The position numbers and the translations under genes were made by a program. From Monomorium pharaonis (lineage: Eukaryota; Arthropoda; Insecta; Hymenoptera; Formicidae), in contig NC_050470.1 in assembly GCF_013373865.1 (NCBI RefSeq), positions 25,884,856 to 25,948,855 of the forward strand: DNA of 64,000 nucleotides, given 5' to 3'. Numbering within the stretch: the stretch's first letter is position 1; every line of letters begins with the position of its first letter. Positions 1-11,259 of this stretch are shown here, in pieces. The notes beneath the pieces are model-generated. The model worked only from the letters and a program-made list of their open reading frames with translations, did not search any database and was not told the origin of the DNA.

Positions 1-838
1 CGAGATGCAGATGATGCGCCGCGCGCCGGTGTGCTCGCTTGAATATCGGCCGCGACGCAATGAATGAAGGGTACGCGTACCGCGTCGAGACGTGCGCGCG
101 TGTGCGTGGAATAATTGCCCGCATGATTTTGCGTAATGCGGTAGATACAAGATTGCGAAATCTCGAGATCAGAAAGGAGCCTCGCGGAGCGCGACAGCGC
201 GCGGCTGAGCGCACCCCCTGCGCCCGTAAATCAAGGGCGCGCGCTACTTGTAATAATTCCTCGGTGCTAATTATGTGCCGCGTAACGTTAATCTCGATAC
301 GGTGATAAGACAGCAATAACGATAACTTGATAGTCATGCTTCAGGAGTGTCATAGTGAAAGGTTGGACGCGCGGCGATTTATCGTCTGTTGCAATCAACA
401 GGGCTGTTTCTATCTCTTGTTGAAAATCTTGTAAAATCATTTTAAAGATTGGTTAATATATACATGTCGCATTGCATAGTTATACAAAAATAATATTATA
501 CGAAGAAAGAATCTCGTTGCATTAATTAGAAAGCTGGTAAAGTCAACCAGTCTATAAAAAAATTGACTCAGAAATTTTATAGGAATTACCGGATTAGTAA
601 AGTCTATCCAAACGTTCTAGTATAAACTCTCATTACATAATAACTGGAAACTTAGTTATCATCAAAATGTACTTCTTGTCGATAAAACTATTTTTTCTCA
701 GAGTACACAGCATGATCTTTGGTCTCTCAAATAAAAATAGACAAATTTAGTATATTTTTGCAAAACTATCACTCTTTTTGTCGAACATTTGGCTGTCAAG
801 GATAGTAAAGAGTAGTCAGTGATTGAAACTAAGAAAAT
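1..838. other. Gene-less stretch: CpG-rich start, then AT-rich
   Basis: The first 300 bases are CpG-rich with GC-rich words such as gcgccgcgcgcc. From about 320 the DNA becomes AT-rich. The 89-codon frame in the first block has no domain or splice signal that I recognise. I see no RNA gene, long repeat or promoter here. Confidence 0.5.
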
Positions 839-867
839 CGACATAGTCAGACGAAGACTTGTGGGAG

Positions 868-1023
868 ATGGCAAGGGAGGTACTCGAAGACGGCTGTTCG
901 AGCGCAACCTTCGCCCCCGGCGGGACCGCGGCCGGCGAGACGCACGTTGAACACGAGGAACTGAAATGTACGGGAGGGGGGGGGGGCGAAGGGAAAGGAG
1001 TAACGCTCTCGGAGAAAGAGTAA
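868..1023 (+). CDS. Short ORF, 51 codons, strong start context, unknown
   Basis: The ATG has G at -3 and G at +4, a strong eukaryotic start context. The frame is also open back to a TAG just upstream (about 852). The product begins MAREVLEDG and continues with an acidic, Ala/Gly-rich stretch containing GETHVEHEEL. It then crosses an 11-base G run read as Gly codons and stops at TAA. No domain is recognised. The block is CpG-rich and frames are open on the minus strand too, so this could be chance. If real, it would be a small protein, an upstream ORF or part of an exon. No good acceptor was seen upstream, and only a weak donor (gtacgg) near 969. Confidence 0.2.
   Translation: MAREVLEDGCSSATFAPGGTAAGETHVEHEELKCTGGGGGEGKGVTLSEKE
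976..986 (+). repeat. G homopolymer, 11 bases
   Basis: This is an uninterrupted run of 11 G following ggga and followed by cgaaggg, so the short stretch is G-quadruplex prone. It lies inside the 51-codon ORF, and a one-base length change there would shift that frame. Confidence 0.85.
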
Positions 1024-1094
1024 AGCAGCGGTGGGCTGTACATGGTATAATTACAGAGGGCAGAGCAGTGGCTAGACCCACTGCAGCAACTTAC

Positions 1095-1338
1095 CGTTGC
1101 CGAAGGCGCCAACATACACGAAATCGGCCCGATCCCGCTGCGACTCCTCGGTCCTAATTCGTATTCGTGCCCCGGGTGTAGCAGATAGGATACGCCTCGA
1201 AAAACGGCGGAAGGACTGGCAGGAATCTCCTGCACTACGCCCTTCTTTCTGTCCGCCGCGTTCTTTCTTCTTTGCTTCTTCTTCTTCTTTGCAATGCAGA
1301 TCTCGATGGGGTGAGCAAGAGTCTTTTGTAGGATAAAG
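1095..1338 (-). CDS. Candidate exon ending in a perfect splice donor, unknown product
   Basis: Read on the minus strand, this frame is open from just after a TAA (at 1339-1341) for 81 codons plus one base. It ends exactly at a gtaagt donor preceded by AACG. The last residues before the donor read ADFVYVGAFGN. Before that comes a basic stretch, and at the start a Lys/Glu-rich run that comes from a simple purine tract. There is no ATG in frame, so if coding this would be an internal exon. The upstream acceptor is unclear because the purine tract lacks a good polypyrimidine run. No family is recognised. A longer overlapping minus frame (816-1235) is Ser/Pro-rich and less convincing. Confidence 0.22.
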
Positions 1339-1348
1339 TTACGTCTTT

Positions 1349-3330
1349 GTAAGTGAAAGGCACAGGAGGTTCAAGGAGAGGAAATAATAATGTAGCGGAT
1401 CCTGGATCGGGTGTGTTTTAACAGCCTTAATGTTTCTTGTTTCATATTCTTTTAATATTTCATGTATAATATTATATATGTCGTGTGTGTGGCGGCAGTT
1501 CCCGCGTATGTAATTATTTTACTGTTCCATCGATTTAAGCGCTGCGAGTTTTAATCGTATCGCATAACCGATCATAAAGCGTAAATCTGCACTACCTCTC
1601 TTACCCGTCTATATGGCAAACTATGTTGGAGTCGATAATATTTTTCTCTTGCACAATGAAAGAAGGAAGTTTGATCTACATGCTTTTATTCTCACTCCGG
1701 CTTAATACGTGCGAACGAGAGTGGCGACTCCGAATCCTCTAATTTCAGTTGGCCGCGGCCACCGATAATTAACGAACTGTAATCAGTGGGCCACTCTACG
1801 TAACGAAACGTAACGTGGCGCCTTTCAGGCCCCGGCCGGCTGGGCCGCATTAAGCTCTCTGCACACCGGTGTAATTGCGCATTGTATGTACAAGCACATA
1901 AGAACAATTTATTAGATGTCACTAATTAGACTATGATGAGGCCAGCCTAAATCACTGATGCTAAATGGGAGGCTTCGAGTTTTTACGCTCGCAAAACAGT
2001 CCTGCGCGTAATTAATAGCACGCGACCAAATGTCTGAATTATTACATTTAGTTGATGTTAAAGAAAAATAATTTTATCATTAATATTTCACCATTAACTT
2101 AATATTAAAATATCTTTCTTTTATAATTGGCAGAAATAATCGACACTATAACGTAACTTTCTGTCTTCGTGATTTTGTGACCTTTGTGAAATGATGTTTG
2201 TGACGATAGCCATTAAGTTTCATATTTCAAAATTTATGCGAGAAACAAAAACATTATTACTTAAATTATGATCTTCCGAGATACTAAATCCCATTTCCTC
2301 TTCCTCTGGCGCCGCTGGAATATGTACTATGTCCCGCGCGCATGAAGGGGCGTTTCTTCGGACGGATGAGAGCAGCCTAAACATTTCGCTCTTACTAATT
2401 ACACGGTGCTGCGGTACTGCTGCGAACGGGAGCCGAGGGCCTCGCGGCGGTAAAACCGGGTGAGCGACATTGCGAGCGCGATCTGCGGATTCGGGTCGCG
2501 TGAGATGTTTCTTCGCGGTCGTCAGGAGGGAAGTAGTACGTGTGTGTGCGTATGTGTACATACGCAAGCGAAGTATCTACAATGATGAATGACGTGCGCG
2601 AGGAAAACGAATTGGGATTTATCGCCGACGGCATCTTGCGCGTCAGTGACAGAAAGTATCGCGGAGTGGTTGCGGAGAACCGCCATCCCTTGATTGGTAT
2701 ACTGTTTGGTTTATGACAACACGATTTCAACTGTGATGAATATCCGCGCTAGTGAAGTAAACTCATTTTTTTGCTATACCATATTTAGTTCTGAGAAGTG
2801 TAATTTTTTTTTATTTGTTAAAATTATGTTACAAATTTAACTGTTAAGTACACAACGCAATATCGCGAAATATAATTTTACAAGTGCGAATAATATAACG
2901 TTGTAGAATAATAATTTTTTATTGTTAACGAAAGTTATTATAAATCAACATTATTGTTGTTATTCGATTTATTTGAAGAGTAATTGAAATTCTGTCGATA
3001 TCTTCCATTTTCTTACAGTCGATCTTTGTCATATTCCGTATTCCGTATTCTTTGCTACCTGTTATTGTGTCCTGCAATTCTGCAATAAGTTTAATATGTT
3101 TATCTCCCCTATCTTTTCCTTCTTCCAACAAATCCCTATGTTTGTTCACTCTCTTTTCTCCCTGCATTCCCCTCGAGCATTCAAGCAACCCCGCTTTTCC
3201 TGTTCTTTTATCGTAATCACTCCCTAAGAAAATGACATAGAGCGTAGCTATTTCGTGCAGTTGTTAATTTATCGAGGCTATTCGTAGAAATCGATTCTTT
3301 TCGTCTGCTAGACTTCACCAAAGTTCTTCC
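1349..3330. other. Gene-less stretch with small CpG-rich islands
   Basis: Mostly AT-rich DNA with modest CpG-rich segments near 1.74-1.86 kb and 2.33-2.66 kb. Frames of 76-115 codons occur on the minus strand, but none has recognisable motifs. An 88-codon minus frame at 2925-3188 is Lys/Glu/Ile-rich and lies in AT-rich DNA. It has no splice or promoter support, so I do not call it. Confidence 0.4.
2547..2566. repeat. Short palindrome, 9-bp arms
   Basis: The arms tgcgtatgt and acatacgca are separated by gt. The palindrome sits at the edge of a CpG-rich block. It is a small hairpin, probably chance or a weak protein-binding site. Confidence 0.5.
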
Positions 3331-3465
3331 GTATGAAGGTTTCGAAACTGGATCGGGCATGGTAGAGCGATACACAGTGGACGGTCTGGCGCGCACCCCG
3401 TAAGCAGAAATTATCCACTTTTGCGGTAATTCGTGGCTTCCGACGCGCATGCGGCACCGCGCAAG

Positions 3466-3750
3466 ATGGCCGCCGACTCGCGAGCCCCGATTGGCGACGA
3501 CGGGGCGGGTTATTTGAGCGGCGGTTGGTGGTTCAGCGTTACTCGGCGCGAGTAATTTTGATCGTGATTATACTAATTTCATAGTATGCCCCTTCTCGGT
3601 GGCTTAAAGCATCAGCCAGGTTCACACGAACGGCGACGCGAGCCAGGAGTAACAGTGTCCGCGAAATACAGAGCGGTTCGAGAAGTCTTCTCCGCGCTGT
3701 TCGCATCCGATTTCAAATTTTGAACTGCTACCGATAGCGCCGAATTCGAG
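3466..3750 (+). promoter_or_regulatory. CpG-rich promoter-like block with first-exon-like end
   Basis: A CpG-dense block begins with an AAGATGGCCGCC word (YY1/Pho-like) near 3467, followed by a reverse CCAAT box (gattggcg) and a GC box (ggggcggg). It ends in AATTCGAG followed by gtacgt, a good splice donor at 3751. Downstream the DNA turns abruptly AT-rich, as at the start of a first intron. There is no TATA box, and an exact start site cannot be fixed. I infer a TATA-less promoter with a noncoding first exon on the plus strand. A 78-codon minus-strand frame starts in the same block, so a bidirectional promoter is possible. Confidence 0.35.
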
Positions 3751-3759
3751 GTACGTTTC

Positions 3760-5465
3760 TCGTAGGAGTTACAAAACAATCTAACAAGACGTCGTAGTTT
3801 GTTTGGATATCAAGTTGGCGATATCAAGTTAGTTGTTTTGTTAAGATTGAAAATTGAAAAGGAGTGTTTATTTTACTATTTATAATTGTTTATTTAAATT
3901 GCACACAAATTATTTCCCGTAAATGTGTTTTTCTTCAATATCATTATAAATTAATAATTAATTGGTTGTCATACATGTGGTTCAGCGCGTATGCATAAAA
4001 CGCAAATTTCATGCGACTCGTATTATTTTTTTCCCTACAAGCGGAATAAAAGCCGGAACATGAAGAACGCCGAGCGTGCGAAGCAGCCGCTATCGCTATT
4101 AACGTTGGCTATATTGAACCATAATTGTCCCGCGTTGTTAGTGCGGTGTATTCACAGGCGAAAGGCCCCCGTTTCGCCTTCGTCCCTCTGCCCGCCCCTC
4201 TTCTCTTCCCTCTCATTCCCTTTGCAGTTCTCTCCTCGTCTTGCGTTGCTACTGTCCTTCTTCTTCTTTTCGGAATTCCTTCTTACCTTCTCCCTCTCTC
4301 ATTCGTATTCTCGATGCCTCTCCTTTCCTCGTGGGCAGCAAGCGGAGCAGCGCTGCCGCCGCCACCGTCGCCATCGCCGTCTATGGTGGGGGCTAAATTA
4401 CCACAATTTTGTACTTTTTATACCGCGAGGGAAAAAAAGAGGATAATTTTTGGTAGAAACGCAACAATTTTATCGGCCGTTGTTATGTGAGATCAGTTGG
4501 TGTCTACTGCCGCTGCGCGTTACACCTGTCCGCTTCGTGCGCTCCGATCCGCAACGATATCAATGTATTCCCGAATGTCACTTTAATCGGGGGATGACTC
4601 CGCGTCCTTCTTAGCACCAAGACACGCGTCGACAGCCGCCATCTTGATTGACCTTGAGGAATAATCCCTGTGAAACTTATCGCGCGTCAACTCACCTATT
4701 AACTTCGCGATCGTATCCATCGAAATCGTGACAGGTGACACAATACGTTAATTGTATTGTTTGACTTCCTTTACGGTGACATTAGAGTGAAGTGTTCTCT
4801 GCTCCCGCGTATTCTGACGACGCAATGAGAACCGTGAAATTATCAATGAAACTTTTAGCTTTAAAATACGTGCGTGATTACTCGTGCTACCAAGTGCAGC
4901 GCAGACAGATGGTCGCCATTTTGGTGAACGTTCATCCTTCTCCCGCTAGGCGTTATACGCAATTTTTATATATGGAACAGCAATGCTGTGATAGAGAAGA
5001 CTGGCCAACTGAGATCTTCTGTAAAAGTTCCTTTTTTTCTGCTAAGCTGTTATTTTGCTAAGTGCTTCATTTCGGATGTTGGACATATAGGAAATGTTCA
5101 CATGTAAGTTAGCCGGTAGGTACTGTCTTCTAAAAAATGGCTTATAGCTATCTGTATAGATTACAGAACGATAACATCTACTGTCTCAGTGTTCAAGTTT
5201 TTTCAAGAAGTTTAGAACACATTACTTACACAATAAAATTATAGAAATAGATTGAGATTTAATTTGTACATATTTAATAGATTTTTAAAATCAGATTGAA
5301 TATTGTCTTCTAAAAGTTAATTCAACTTTGCAATTATTTTATAAAGAGATTGGAACTTATTATCTGATGATTCGCAGTAGCTGAAAAATAGCTTTTATAG
5401 AGTCGATTGCCTTGGTTGATAGAAATAATCGGCTACCAACAGACGATTTTTAATTATTAGTTGTC
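3760..5465. other. Gene-less stretch with pyrimidine-rich and CpG-rich parts
   Basis: AT-rich at first, then a strongly pyrimidine-rich, low-complexity segment at about 4.15-4.33 kb. A GCC-repeat-like bit follows near 4.35-4.38 kb, and a CpG-rich block at 4.5-4.7 kb. Frames of 121-151 codons cross the pyrimidine tract and read as Ser/Leu/Phe runs, which I take as composition artefacts. A GCCGCCATCTTG word near 4636 resembles a YY1/Pho site. From 5.06 kb it is AT-rich and featureless. Confidence 0.45.
3807..3832 (+). repeat. Short direct repeat, 13-bp unit
   Basis: Two adjacent imperfect copies of gatatcaagttgg lie back to back just inside the AT-rich DNA downstream of the promoter-like block. 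No wider array is seen. Confidence 0.5.
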
Positions 5466-5466
5466 G

Positions 5467-5545
5467 CTATGAAAAGAATTTGCTATCCTGCACGGCTTCT
5501 TCGTCTTCAACGTGCGCCTCCCCGAATGGATTCTTCTCGAATTCC
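5467..5545 (-). CDS. Candidate terminal exon with NPF motif, unknown product
   Basis: On the minus strand a pyrimidine-rich acceptor (ctgcccccggcag) is followed by one base and 25 codons, then TAG. The reading includes EKNPFGEAHVEDEEAVQD: an Asn-Pro-Phe tripeptide in an acidic tail. NPF motifs bind EH domains in trafficking proteins, but three residues do not identify a family. The frame is open upstream to a TAA near 5590. Two plus-strand frames (92 and 107 codons) overlap, so coding status is uncertain. No poly(A) signal was obvious downstream. Confidence 0.2.
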
Positions 5546-5809
5546 CTGCCGGGGGCAGGAGCATCACTGTCTCGAGAGATTTATATCCTTGGAAGTTACG
5601 TCCTCACGGGGGGTGTTCACTTTGTGCTTAAAGTTTCTTTTCTTCGTCGCTTATTCAGCCGTGAGCGTCTCTCTGCCCTACGCAAGAATTTCGGATACCG
5701 AGGTTATTGCAATAAGAAAGAAGGAAGTTCGAGAGGGATGTCGATGATCCTTTATAGCCTCCGAGGCGATCTAGATGACGTAACTTTGTTAGAACTTATC
5801 TGATCTAAA

Positions 5810-7035
5810 GCTAGATGCTATTAAAGATCTCGATGTTATGAGAGGATTCTTCGCCCTTTTAGTCATCGAGAAAAAATTAAACACATAGATCGATCGTGCA
5901 ACTATTCCCAGAAGCCAGTAATGATGCAAAAATTAAAACATGAATTGGTACAATCGTTTTGATGAGATTTACCTTCTTGATGGTAAAATTGTTTCGACGG
6001 AATCATTTTCAAACATGTGTTAAAGTTAAACGCGGGTATTATCTCGACGCTAAAATATCGTAAATACCATGGTACGACGGGTGGCACTTACACAAGCGCC
6101 TGTGTTTACTCGACTTATGATCGTTAATGGATGCATAAAGACACTACTCATTGTCCACTAGCAATTTCAGAAAATATACAACGAGTCAGCGTTTAACCGT
6201 CAGTTTATGAAATCAGATAACACGAAGATACATGTATTAAACGCATTATTCTCTACCGAATTATAATAGTAGTTGAGCGCTAGGTATTGTGCGAAGGTAT
6301 ATACTCAAAATACTCAACAATATGGGGAATATTTTATTAATACTTTATTTATTATTGAATTTTATAATACAGTATATTATAGCGCAAATTCATATTTGAT
6401 TCGTAATTCCACATATTGCTTGCGAACAGTATAGTTGATAAATCATCAGATGCTATCGAATTAAAAATTAAATCTTACGTCTTTTATATACATATATATT
6501 GAAATGCAAATTTTATATGTATACGCTACAAAATTAATTATTGTTGAAATGATGATGAGACAATCTGTAGATATTTATTATTTATTATTTGCATGTATAG
6601 GCATTTTTATATATAACATATTATTATAATTACTTATTATCTTAATTACATAAGTTTTTTTTATATCATATAAGTTTGCATTTGCAATTCCGCTACTTGT
6701 CGATGCAATAAAACGAATTTTTTTACGTAAAAGGGAGATCTTCCGTATATACTGCGATTCTTTGTAAAGTCGATGAGATCGACGGACCAGTTGCGTTCAT
6801 TATTGATGCCGAAGGTATCTATCGCTCCCGGGCTTGGTGGACCAACGTTGAAAAAAAGGGAAGAAGAAGGCAATAAAATCGCAAGGGCGAAGAGGACGGA
6901 GGTAAATAACAGTGGAGGAGGCGTGGTTGGCGCGATGCGGCGCCCTCAAAGCACGGTCGTCCCTCGAGGGTACATCCTTTAAGAGCTCGAGGTACGGCGA
7001 CCGTCGAAACTGGGAGCCCCCTAAGATAAGATCCT
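5810..7035. other. AT-rich gene-less stretch
   Basis: Long AT-rich DNA with only 60-70 codon chance frames. A small CpG-rich patch lies at 6.77-7.0 kb. No inverted repeat, RNA gene or promoter was recognised. Confidence 0.5.
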
Positions 7036-7040
7036 CCTAG

Positions 7041-7349
7041 TTATCGAACGGACTCCCGTTCTCGATCAATGTACCGAAACCCGTTCACGGATTTCGATGG
7101 AGCCGCGGGCGAGCCGGTCCACCTCCCGATTCCATCTTCTGTCCCGAGACACTTCAGCCTTGAACTACCACAAGGACGCTTAATCGCAATCTCGACTACG
7201 CGGATGTCCTTGATTGATTTTAAAAAGTTCTCTGCCGATTGAACTCGCCGCGCGAGATCACCGTCGGCGATTTCTTCCGTGAAGCATACCGCGCTGACCG
7301 TCACACCGACTGTGTTCATTTGTCTTTCCGACGGCAAAAACATTAACAC
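7041..7349 (-). CDS. ORF of 102 codons, unknown
   Basis: The ATG-initiated minus-strand frame is 102 codons long and open a few codons upstream to a TAG. The reading has balanced composition with segments such as FTEEIADGDLARRVQ and SIKDIRVVEIAIKR, and no low-complexity run. It occupies a block near 48% GC between AT-rich flanks. I do not recognise a domain. The start context is weak (T at -3) and no intron or promoter signals were identified. Frames of this length occur by chance in a window this size, so the call rests only on amino-acid composition. Confidence 0.2.
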   Translation of the reverse strand: MLMFLPSERQMNTVGVTVSAVCFTEEIADGDLARRVQSAENFLKSIKDIRVVEIAIKRPCGSSRLKCLGTEDGIGRWTGSPAAPSKSVNGFRYIDRERESVR

Positions 7350-7687
7350 CTGCTACCATTCACATCGGTCTTCGTAATAATTTCAATAGTTTCGTGTATC
7401 GAATGTAGTTATCGAATGTTCACATTCTGAGAGATAAATAAATTAAGAGAGTAACTTGGAATTGTAGCAGACGTATTTGTCTAAAATTATGTGGGAAATT
7501 TATAAGCGTCGATATCAAACACAGTGATATGTTCACAGAAACAAACGACTTGGGAAACGATTGGATTATTTCGTCTAAAAGTTAGTGATGAGAGATGCGC
7601 GACACCCAGTTGTGTCCGTCGTTTCCTCGAAAGTGAGACAAAATACATCCGCGCCCAGGCGGAGAGAAATGATCAAAACACTCGCCC

Positions 7688-7703
7688 GGAGCCCCGGGGC
7701 TCC
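7688..7703. repeat. Perfect 16-bp palindrome
   Basis: The sequence ggagccccggggctcc is fully self-complementary with no spacer. It lies inside a CpG-rich block. It could be a dimeric binding site or chance in GC-rich DNA. Confidence 0.7.
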
Positions 7704-10436
7704 AAATGGGCACCTTCGACCCGAGCTAGGCCGCGGTAGATCACTTTAACGATGATACGATGAACCCGCGGCCACGGAAACAAAGACTGAGACGTAAGAA
7801 TGAAGGAATATACGTCGTTTAAGGTGGTAATTACAGCCTTTTTTTATATCTCTTCTCTCGCAACCGCGCGGCAGATGCGGCTAATGATAGCCCGATTGTG
7901 CCGATGTGTCTCACGGCGACGAGGGACGCGACCGGGTTCCTCGGATTCTGGCGCCGTCGATCGGGCGGCTACCAAATCGTCGGGATATGATCGCGTGTGA
8001 TGATCCCGATGACGGAAACCTCATCCACACGAGGGACAGAAACTGCCGCCGAGTGTGAAGGATTGGAGCCCCTCCAAATTGGCGGTTTTGAATTTGATGA
8101 TTTTCTGTTGAACCTTCCGTGTATTTTTGGTCGCGTGCACGTTAGGAAATAGTCGTCATTAATTTGTGACTATTATTAGATCGAAGACAAAAAGTAACTT
8201 CCGAACTTCCTTCAGCTTCCTAATTCGAAATTAAAATTCTTTCTAGCGTGTACATTTCATGTATATTTCTGTGTTGCTTCCAGATGCTTTAGACTATTCT
8301 GCAATATATTAGAATATTTAATGGTAAAGTAGCTGTGCTGAGGTGTTAAGTTTTCTTCCCTTACCGTTGTTTTCTCGCTGTATTTATAAATTTATTACAA
8401 GATACATGAATTATGAATCGACTAACCTACTTCATTTAACGATTGGAGTCGAGTGCAAGGAAGTATCCTTTCCGTTCATATAATCATCAATTCTACGAAC
8501 GCGGCATGTAGAATTGCTAAACATCGGTGGGATAGAATGATTATAAATGATAACGATGTATTAAATTTTCTGTCTATTGTTTGATAAGAAGCACGATCTC
8601 GCGCGGAACAACTATATCGTTCGATCTGGGTAGCATCTGGAAAGAAATTGTGCGGTGTCTCGGAACATGCGCTTCACGCGAGCCGCAGAATTCCGAGAAA
8701 GTCGAGATACGGCCAGGTTTATTTTAAAAGAAAAACTCTGGAATCCTACGGGATTCGTTCCTATGTCTCTATTATACACCGAGGGCCCTATCTATATGTA
8801 GATTTCACACGCGGGTTTTGTCGCCCTCGTTAAAATTAAATTTGCTCTTTTTACATGTGATTCTATCCGTAGTAGAGTATGCATTCACACGAAGAAACGA
8901 TGTTAGGCCTGGTCCTGACCCCGCCCTGCGCCTCTAGCAGTCTCTAATTATCAAAAATTTTACGAGCCGCGCGGGTTCTGTCATTTGTTTGCTCAAGCAC
9001 GCCGGAAGTTTGAGCTAATTGATTATCTGCTAATTTGTAACGTTGTCTGCTTAGAAGATACCGACGTATGGAGATCAGTTCTGATGTCATCTCCCCCTTC
9101 TACATTTATTCAATCAAACGAATGTTAATGATTATTATGTGTAACATTATTATTTATTTAGTTACATATGTTTGTATATGACTTATCCTTCTACATTCTC
9201 TTAAGATTCAAGAATAAAATCTTAGTATAAATGTAATATTAAACTAGTTTCACTTTTAATTTGGAATTATATTTATTCTATTTTGATCACACAACGCAAA
9301 TGTAAATAGCATGCATTGTTTTATCAATTGATGGAATTTATACGGGGAAGAACTTTTGTACGTCGCGATCCGGACAATGCATACGCGTGTTTTCAGACGC
9401 TCGACACGCGATCAATGATTGTGGCTAGGTATAAGCCAGGTGAATATACAGCTGTTCCCTCCATGAATTTCTAATGCCTCAAAAATCGTAGCTTACTCGT
9501 ATGAATAATAAAACGGTCATGCGAAGTGTTCACATATAGAGGGATCGATAGGCTTTTCCCCATCAATTTTCGAAGTTTGATAATTAAAAGAAATGTTAAC
9601 CACACGTTGATTTATTACAATTTAATAGTAAATGAAAAACGGTGCTAGTGTGTATATTGAAAAGAAAATTTGGAGCAATGAATTTATGACAAGTATCTCA
9701 TTAGTTTCGGAGGTTTTTTTTTACCAAATAATAAACGGAACTATAAATGCATCGACTTTCATTCACATGAAAGTAGAAGCGATGTTTACCCTTGTCTCAT
9801 TAGCGGATTGGATAATTGTATCAAACTCGATCCGATAGAGATGTAATTTAAGGTCATTGACTGCACATTTCTATAGGGCGTGTTACAGTTCTACGATGAG
9901 ATTGGTCTATTATTATGTTTACCTCTGTGCTGATTTAAATTGTGGGAAGGGGAAAAAAATGGTGTTTAGATCTAGATAAAATTGCGCCTTTAGAAGGCGT
10001 GATTGTATGTCGTTAACGATTAAGTAATCGTTAGTCTTGAAGTATTAATCATTCAGAGCTAGAGGCTTAACTACATTAGGAGCCATTAAATATACATTAA
10101 ATTAATGTTTTTATTTTCACGGATATTAGATGAAGAACATTTACTCAATTACTTATTGCGTATTATAGCAATTATTGATCTTTATCTATTTTGTTTCCGC
10201 TCCTTGTTTATAAAAGAAAGCGAATAATTCGAGAATGCAATTTTAATATAACAAAAAAATTGTCGAAGATATACTTGAAAAGATCAATAACTAAGAAATA
10301 AAACTGATTATATCGAAAAAATTGGCATAGTTGAAAGAGTGCTTCATGTCAGATCGAAGGATAATTTGGGTTGGTTGCAAAGCAAATAAGCCGTATACTT
10401 TTAAAATACCTTAAGTATAACTCGCTAACAAGCATT

Positions 10437-10748
10437 ATGAATTCTTTGAAGTTACTCGGAGAGCAAAGTGAGACCTACCAGGGAGCCGGTCGCAAAACGC
10501 ATCGGGCTTCGTTGATATTTACTCGCACGATACGAACCGCTAATTATCAGTCACAAACCTTTCCGCCAATAATCCTCTTTTTCGTAGCTTTCGTTGGAAA
10601 CGTTTGGAAACGCATTCCGTATACCTGCTTTTGGCAATGTACAACTTCAAAAGAACTACAAATATATCTTTCTGCGCTCATTTTTTTATATCACTTTGTA
10701 CACTTCTTTCGATGTACGGTCGTCAAACAGCCGCGTGTATATCATTAA
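10437..10748 (+). CDS. ORF of 103 codons with two hydrophobic segments, unknown
   Basis: An ATG-initiated frame of 103 codons lies in DNA of only about 40% GC, where long frames are less expected. The reading has hydrophobic stretches (PPIILFFVAFVG and IYLSALIFLYHFVHFF) that could be membrane segments, with a Cys-bearing part between them. The frame is open a further 22 codons upstream. It does not match a chemoreceptor or any other family I can name, and no splice sites or promoter stand out. It may be chance or a decayed fragment. Confidence 0.17.
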   Translation: MNSLKLLGEQSETYQGAGRKTHRASLIFTRTIRTANYQSQTFPPIILFFVAFVGNVWKRIPYTCFWQCTTSKELQIYLSALIFLYHFVHFFRCTVVKQPRVYH

Positions 10749-11222
10749 TGAGCTATTTACATTGAAGAATGCTTCCAGATGCGTGTAAAAAAATTTAGTA
10801 TCGCCTTGTTCGCATTTTGTCATACGACCTACAATTATTTTCTTTCTGGTCATAACGTTTTATAGTTTAATTATAATATGTGTAATATAATTATATTATT
10901 GTGTGTGTGATAAAGATTATTTGCAGACATACACATGTATATTGATTAAGAAATTATGCATCCAATTTTATTTGGAATTGAGCGAGGAAACAATATCGTT
11001 ATTGCGTATTTATACGATTATTATGATTTAGATGCATTATCTATGCAAATCATTAGTGATGCAATATGTTATTACTATTTTGCTATATGTATAATTTGCT
11101 CATTATTGATTATCTAACAGTTTGCTACTTTCACTGTACTATACATATGTAGTGCTGTACCAGACACTTTGGCCTACAATGGCACGCTGTTCTTGTGGAA
11201 ACGACGCAAGCAATCGCGTTAT

Positions 11223-11258
11223 TATAAAAGAGTGTAACGTCATACGAGACAGTTTTCA
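11223..11258 (+). promoter_or_regulatory. TATA box with initiator-like sequence
   Basis: TATAAAAG at 11223-11230 is a full TATA consensus. Initiator-like bases follow at suitable distance: cagttt around 11250 and ttcagt with its A at 11258. These bracket the usual 30-33 bases from the TATA box. A CpG-rich block begins immediately downstream and runs to about 11.96 kb, as expected for a 5' transcribed region. I infer a plus-strand core promoter. No coding exon is recognised downstream. Confidence 0.4.
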
Positions 11259-11259
11259 G

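Larger units (their letters stand above)
7355..11215. other. Mostly AT-rich gene-less stretch
   Basis: Contains a CpG-rich block at about 7.56-8.06 kb with a perfect palindrome, then long AT-rich DNA. Chance frames of 60-71 codons occur at 7.5-8.8 kb. One longer frame (10.4-10.75 kb) is listed separately. No RNA gene was found. Confidence 0.45.

Noticed and set aside
927..955. Resemblance between 930-955 (+) and the minus strand of 5500-5530
   Set aside because: 23 of 27 bases match plus a cccccggc word, but spacing differs by about 10 bases. Matches this good are expected roughly once by chance in a window this size.
816..1235. Minus-strand frame of 139 codons
   Set aside because: Ser/Pro-rich and driven by CpG-rich DNA and the G run. 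It competes with the shorter frame that ends precisely at a perfect donor.
1300..1348. 49-base plus-strand exon between a polypyrimidine acceptor and gtaagt
   Set aside because: All three frames contain stops, and the acceptor tract is a CTT simple repeat. At best an untranslated exon, and it conflicts with the minus-strand candidate.
2925..3188. 88-codon Lys/Glu-rich minus ORF in AT-rich DNA
   Set aside because: No splice, promoter or domain evidence; composition alone is not enough to call it.
3991..4490. Plus-strand frames of 151 and 121 codons
   Set aside because: They translate a pyrimidine-rich low-complexity tract and a GCC-repeat-like stretch; no motif or splice support.
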